A stretch of 19,591 nt of DNA from UBA2862 sp045658005 (lineage in GTDB: Bacteria > Bacillota > Clostridia > Christensenellales > Aristaeellaceae): positions 1 to 19,591 of the forward strand of contig JAZOUD010000096.1 in NCBI GenBank assembly GCA_045658005.1. The letters are read 5' to 3'. A model generated the notes under the pieces. That model worked only from the letters and a program-made list of their open reading frames with translations. It ran no database searches and was not told where the DNA came from. Positions 16,493-19,591 of this stretch are shown piece after piece (within the stretch, counting starts at the first letter, position 1; each line of letters opens with the position of its first letter). Position numbers and translations under genes: made by a program.

Positions 16493-16499
16493 GGCATGC

Positions 16500-16536
16500 A
16501 ACTACTGATTTGTCGCTCTGCGACAAATCAGTAGTT
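16500..16536. repeat. Perfect 17-bp palindrome between convergent genes
   Basis: The arm at 16500-16516 is the exact reverse complement of 16520-16536, with a 3-base loop TCT. It fills most of the 54-base space between the lipoprotein stop and the asparagine-synthetase stop. Neither side is followed by a T tract, so it is not a standard intrinsic terminator. It could act as a bidirectional barrier, a 3'-end stabiliser, or one copy of a dispersed palindromic repeat family. Confidence 0.85.
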
Positions 16537-16546
16537 ACCGATGTTC

Positions 16547-18265
16547 CTACAATTCGACCTGCACATCCCTGTCCCTCAGCCAGCTGTTCACCTGCCAGAG
16601 GTAGCCCAGCAGCTGGGGGCCGGCCATCAGCTGGCCGAACCAGGGCGTATCCTCCGGGTTCAGGGCGCTTTGCGCCAGCCGCTTCAAGCGCTTGCGGTCG
16701 ATCAGGGCGAAGATCGGGGCGTCCGCGTCCTCGGCCAGCCGAAGCGCCATGGCCCGCACGATGCCGCTGAATTCCGGGCTGCACGTCTTGGGATAGGGGC
16801 TCTTCGTGCGCCGCAGCAGCTTTTCCGGCAGCAGGTCGGCCACAGCCTGGCGGAACAGGCCCTTCTCCTGCCCGCCCATGAACTTCATCTGCCAGGGCAC
16901 GTTGTAGACGTACTGCACCAGGCGCTCGTCGCACAGCGGCGTCAGCACCTCCAGGCCCGCGCCATCGCACATCCGCTGGGCCCGCTCCTGAAGGTTGGGC
17001 ATAAAGAACTCAAAGCACAGCCGCTGCAGCGTCCGCAGCCGGCGCTCGTCGGGTTCAAATCCCGCCCCCGGGTCGGCCCTGGCCCTGCGGGTGGCAAACA
17101 CGTCCGCCACGTATTCCCTGAGCCGCAGCGCCTCACGCAGCTCGGGCCGCAGCAGGCTTTCCCGCAGCTCGAGGGAGCCCGACCAGGGAAAGTCCTCCAG
17201 CGGGCCCGCGCCCTTGAACCAGGGATAGCCGCCGAACACCTCGTCGCCGCACTCGCCGGACACGACGCAGGCGTCGAACCGGGCGATCTGCTCCGCAAAC
17301 AGCATCAGCGAGGCGTCGATGTCCGCCATGCCAGGAAAGCCCCTCAGGGACATCGCCCGGTCCAGCCCCCGCGCCAGGTCCCGCTGGGCCAGCATCGCCG
17401 TGCGGTGCTGGGTGCCGAAGGCGCGCACCGCTTCGGAAACATAGGGCGCGTCCATCTCCGGGCGGAAGGCATTGGCCACGAAGTCCCTGGCGTTGTCCTG
17501 GTAGTCCACGGAGAAGCTGCGCAGGGGCGCGACGCGATCCCTCATAAGCGCCGTGAGCGCCGTGGAATCCAGCCCGCCGGAGAGCATCATCGCCGGCCTC
17601 AGCGCCACCGCGTCCGCGACGCACTGCTCCAACAGCGCGCGGGTATGGCGAACGGTGGCCGGGGCGTCCTCTACGTGGTTCCCGTCCTCCAGGCGCCAGT
17701 AGCGCTGAACGGTTTCCCGGTTGCCCCTGACGACCAGCGCGCAGCCCGGCTCCAGCGCCAGCATGTGCCGGTAACAGGTCATCCCCGGCGACCGCGCCGG
17801 GCCGAGGCCGAACAGCTCGCGCAGGTTGTCCGGCCCCATCGACGGCTCCACCTTCGCGGCCTTCAGCAGGGCGTCGGGATGGTCGGCAAACGCCAGGCTG
17901 TCGCCGTGCCGGGCATAGAACACCGGCCTTTCCCCCATCCGGTCCCGGGCCAGCACCAGCGTGTCGGCGTCGGCGTCCATGACGCAGCTGACCACCGGGC
18001 CCTCGATGTGGCTTGGGTATTCGACGCCCCACCGCTGGTAGGCGCGCAGCGCCAGCTCCGATGCGCCCACGTCCCCCGCACAGCCCAGCGCCGCCGCCAG
18101 CGACGTCCGGTTGCGGATGCGCCCCCAGGCCAGGGCCAACTGCTTCCCACGGGAAAACGCCCCGCCGGCGCACAGCATCATGCGGCCCACGGTGATGCAG
18201 GGCGCGTCAAATATGCCGCTGTTGGACCGCGAGTAATCCGAATGGTAAACGCCAAAATAGTTCAT
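16547..18265 (-). CDS. asnB: Asparagine synthetase family protein with degenerate glutaminase domain
   Basis: 572 residues, close to normal AsnB length. The synthetase half is intact: the ATP-binding loop SGGLDST at 229-235, then FSVDY, then PGMADIDAS and SGECGDEVFGGYPWF around 310-350. This half makes asparagine, or a similar amide, from aspartate and ATP. The N-terminal half has the right fold outline (ARDRMGERPVFY at 106-117). However, it begins MNYFGVY instead of MCG, so the nucleophile Cys2 is missing, and the glutamine-binding NGE(I/L)YN motif reads WGRIRN at 47-52. The start is secure: AAGGAG sits 9 bases upstream. Glutamine hydrolysis should be lost, leaving ammonia-dependent synthesis, another amide donor, or a different acceptor. 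It stands alone, divergent from rluF and convergent with the lipoprotein gene. Some asnB homologues serve peptide natural-product pathways, but no such genes are present here. Confidence 0.85.
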   Translation of the reverse strand: MNYFGVYHSDYSRSNSGIFDAPCITVGRMMLCAGGAFSRGKQLALAWGRIRNRTSLAAALGCAGDVGASELALRAYQRWGVEYPSHIEGPVVSCVMDADADTLVLARDRMGERPVFYARHGDSLAFADHPDALLKAAKVEPSMGPDNLRELFGLGPARSPGMTCYRHMLALEPGCALVVRGNRETVQRYWRLEDGNHVEDAPATVRHTRALLEQCVADAVALRPAMMLSGGLDSTALTALMRDRVAPLRSFSVDYQDNARDFVANAFRPEMDAPYVSEAVRAFGTQHRTAMLAQRDLARGLDRAMSLRGFPGMADIDASLMLFAEQIARFDACVVSGECGDEVFGGYPWFKGAGPLEDFPWSGSLELRESLLRPELREALRLREYVADVFATRRARADPGAGFEPDERRLRTLQRLCFEFFMPNLQERAQRMCDGAGLEVLTPLCDERLVQYVYNVPWQMKFMGGQEKGLFRQAVADLLPEKLLRRTKSPYPKTCSPEFSGIVRAMALRLAEDADAPIFALIDRKRLKRLAQSALNPEDTPWFGQLMAGPQLLGYLWQVNSWLRDRDVQVEL

Positions 18266-18307
18266 TCCACCACTCCTTCATTCGACCTGGGTCAGTTTAT
18301 GGCGAAG

Positions 18308-18389
18308 GATGGCGCGGCATGACAGGATGATTGCCGTTTGTGAAACCATTCAACGCGGGACGACAAGCCTGCGCCATGATGGCGCGGCA
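18308..18389. repeat. Two 12-bp direct repeats in the asnB-rluF intergenic region
   Basis: GATGGCGCGGCA occurs at 18308-18319 and again at 18378-18389, 70 bases apart. The second copy overlaps the palindrome GCGCCAT-G-ATGGCGC. Both lie in the 168-base region between the divergent asnB and rluF start codons, where promoters must be. They could be regulator sites, but no clear -35/-10 pair was found for either gene. Confidence 0.45.
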
Positions 18390-18433
18390 GCCTCCGGGAC
18401 ACTGCAAAACAGACATAACAGGGAGAAATGACG

Positions 18434-19141
18434 ATGGACAACCAGCAGGCAGGCAAGCGACTGAACAAATATATCGCTGACAGCGGCTACTGCTCCCGGC
18501 GGGAGGCGGACCGGCTGATCCAGGAGGGGCGCGTGCGGCTGGACGGGCGCGTCGGCGCGCTGGGCGACCGGGTGCAGCCGGGCATGGCCGTGACGGTGGA
18601 CGGCAAGCCCCTCAGCGGCGAGGGCCAAAAGGTCTACCTACTGCTGAACAAGCCCAGGGGCATCGTCTGCACCGCCGACCCCCGCGAGCCGATGAACGTG
18701 GTGGACTACCTGGGCTACCCCGGGCGCGTATTCCCCGTGGGACGGCTAGACAAGGACAGCGAGGGGCTGCTGTTGCTGACCAGCGACGGCGGGATCGTCA
18801 ATCGCGTGCTCCGCGCCGCGGGCGGCCACGAGAAGGAATACGAGGTGCAGATCGACCGGCCTGTGACGCCGGAATTCGTGCGCCGCATGTCCGAAGGCGT
18901 GCCGATCCTCGACACCGTCACCCTGCCCTGCAGGGTGCGCCGCACCGGCGAGCGCAGCTTCAACATCATACTGGTGCAGGGCCTGAACCGGCAGATCCGC
19001 CGCATGTGCGAGGCCCTGGGCGCAAACGTCACCCACCTGCGCCGCATTCGCATCATGAACCTGCGGCTGGGCAGGCTCCAGCCGGGACAGTGGCGGGAGC
19101 TGACCGGGGCGGAACTGGCCGAGCTGATGGGGCGGCTGTGA
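18434..19141 (+). CDS. rluF: 23S rRNA pseudouridine synthase, RluF type
   Basis: 235 residues. An S4 RNA-binding domain (about 8-65: RLNKYIADSGYCSRREADRL) is followed by the RsuA/RluB/E/F catalytic domain. The catalytic aspartate is in GRLDKDSEGLLLLT. The stretch KEYEVQIDRPVTPEF, then GVPILDTVTLPC, then LVQGLNRQIRRMCEALG and RIRIMNLRLG is much closer to E. coli RluF, which modifies U2604 of 23S rRNA, than to RluB or RsuA. ATG 18434 is preferred since AGGGAG is 8 bases upstream; the ATG at 18428 is only 2 bases from that site. It is a single gene ended by a strong hairpin. An RluB-like or dual specificity cannot be excluded. Confidence 0.92.
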   Translation: MDNQQAGKRLNKYIADSGYCSRREADRLIQEGRVRLDGRVGALGDRVQPGMAVTVDGKPLSGEGQKVYLLLNKPRGIVCTADPREPMNVVDYLGYPGRVFPVGRLDKDSEGLLLLTSDGGIVNRVLRAAGGHEKEYEVQIDRPVTPEFVRRMSEGVPILDTVTLPCRVRRTGERSFNIILVQGLNRQIRRMCEALGANVTHLRRIRIMNLRLGRLQPGQWRELTGAELAELMGRL

Positions 19142-19144
19142 TCC

Positions 19145-19192
19145 AAAACGACCAGACGCGGAAATGGCGTTGCCATTCCCGCGTCTGTTTGT
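19145..19192. terminator. Bidirectional intrinsic terminator between rluF and glyA
   Basis: Arms 19153-19168 and 19172-19187 form a 16-bp stem with a single mismatch and a GTT loop. On the plus strand TTTGTAT follows; on the minus strand CGTTTTGG follows. It lies between the convergent rluF and glyA stops and should end both transcripts. Confidence 0.9.
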
Positions 19193-19202
19193 ATACCGGC
19201 GC

Positions 19203-19591
19203 TTATTCGTACAGCGGGAACCGCTTGCACAGGGCGTCCACGCGCTCGAGGATCTCGGCCTCCTTCGCCTCGAAGTCGTTCGCGGCCAGGGCCAGCAGAT
19301 TGCCGACCTCCACCGCCTCGGCCTCCCCGAAGCCCCGGGCCGTGATCGCCGGGGTGCCCACGCGGATGCCTGAGGTCTCGCTGGCGCTGCGGGGGTCGCC
19401 GGGGATCTTGTTCTTGTTCACGGTGATGTGCACCGTGTCCAGGCGCTCCCCCAGCTCCCGGCCGCTGATGTCAGCGTCCTTCAGGTCGATCAGCATCAGG
19501 TGGTTGTCGGTGCCGCCGGTGACCAGCTTCACGCCGTTGGCCAGCAGCGTGTCGGCCATGGCCTTCGCGTTGGCGACGATCTGGCGCTGGT
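19203..19591 (-). CDS. glyA: Serine hydroxymethyltransferase, C-terminal part
   Basis: The last 128 residues before the stop at 19203 are visible; the start lies beyond the right edge. The enzyme is a PLP-dependent cytoplasmic protein that interconverts serine and glycine with tetrahydrofolate. Diagnostic stretches are YQRQIVANAKAMA at the window edge, VTGGTDNHLMLIDL, VNKNKIPGDPRSA and SGIRVGTPAITARGF, all from the GlyA C-terminal domain. The PLP lysine is outside the window. The loop before SGIR reads SASET where many homologues have SPFVT. The gene ends at the shared terminator with rluF. Confidence 0.96.
   Translation of the reverse strand, partial: QRQIVANAKAMADTLLANGVKLVTGGTDNHLMLIDLKDADISGRELGERLDTVHITVNKNKIPGDPRSASETSGIRVGTPAITARGFGEAEAVEVGNLLALAANDFEAKEAEILERVDALCKRFPLYE

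Noticed and set aside
16495..16545. Palindrome as an ordinary intrinsic terminator
   Set aside because: The stem is ideal, but neither strand has the T run that follows the other terminators in this window; it is listed as a repeat instead.

Overview
The window is a GC-rich piece of a Firmicutes chromosome. It most likely comes from a spore-forming or spore-descended member of the Clostridia. The reasons are a T-box leader in front of a tRNA synthetase, strong sigma-A promoters with 17-bp spacers, AGGAGG-type ribosome binding sites, DacF-type D,D-carboxypeptidases, a SpoIIQ-like M23 protein and a GerMN lipoprotein. A finer placement, such as a Christensenellales-like gut lineage, would be a guess. 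I see no tRNA, rRNA, CRISPR array, insertion sequence or prophage.

Layout. 1-1642 (-) is most of an EF-G paralog of the FusA2 kind, running off the left edge. 1902-2315 (+) is a small PPC/DUF296 protein. 2399-3319 (-) is an AEC-family transporter. 3338-4985 (-) is a decayed type I restriction HsdR gene wedged between the transporter and valS. 4986-8330 (-) is a T-box-controlled unit: sigma-A promoter, T-box with a GUC (valine) specifier, a 92-residue three-helix membrane protein, then valS. 8371-8670 (-) is a conserved small hypothetical protein with its own promoter. 8736-12582 (-) is a cell-envelope block: M23 peptidase and two tandem D,D-carboxypeptidases. 12829-16492 (+), divergent from that block, is a three-gene operon: OmpR/PhoB response regulator, HAMP histidine kinase, and a lipoprotein with GerMN-like repeats. 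16547-18265 (-) is an asparagine-synthetase homologue whose glutaminase half lacks the catalytic cysteine. 18434-19141 (+) is RluF-type pseudouridine synthase. 19203-19591 (-) is the C-terminal part of serine hydroxymethyltransferase.

How the parts may work together. The most coherent unit is the divergent pair at 8736-16492. A sensor kinase, regulator and surface lipoprotein face away from two D,D-carboxypeptidases and an M23 protein. The gene order resembles MtrA-MtrB-LpqB of Actinobacteria, and its regulator resembles WalR; both of those systems control cell-wall enzymes. That this system regulates its divergent neighbours is inference. The valS unit should be induced when uncharged tRNA-Val accumulates, and this would also induce the small membrane protein encoded in front of valS. 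The HsdR remnant is a scar of a lost restriction system; no hsdM or hsdS is present here.

I did not find a clearly new defence or mobile system. The points most worth a second look are the T-box control of an unknown membrane protein, the glutaminase-dead asparagine synthetase, the two carboxypeptidases with very basic cytoplasmic tails, the regulator-kinase-GerMN operon, the sharply cut HsdR remnant, and a perfect 17-bp palindrome between convergent genes.
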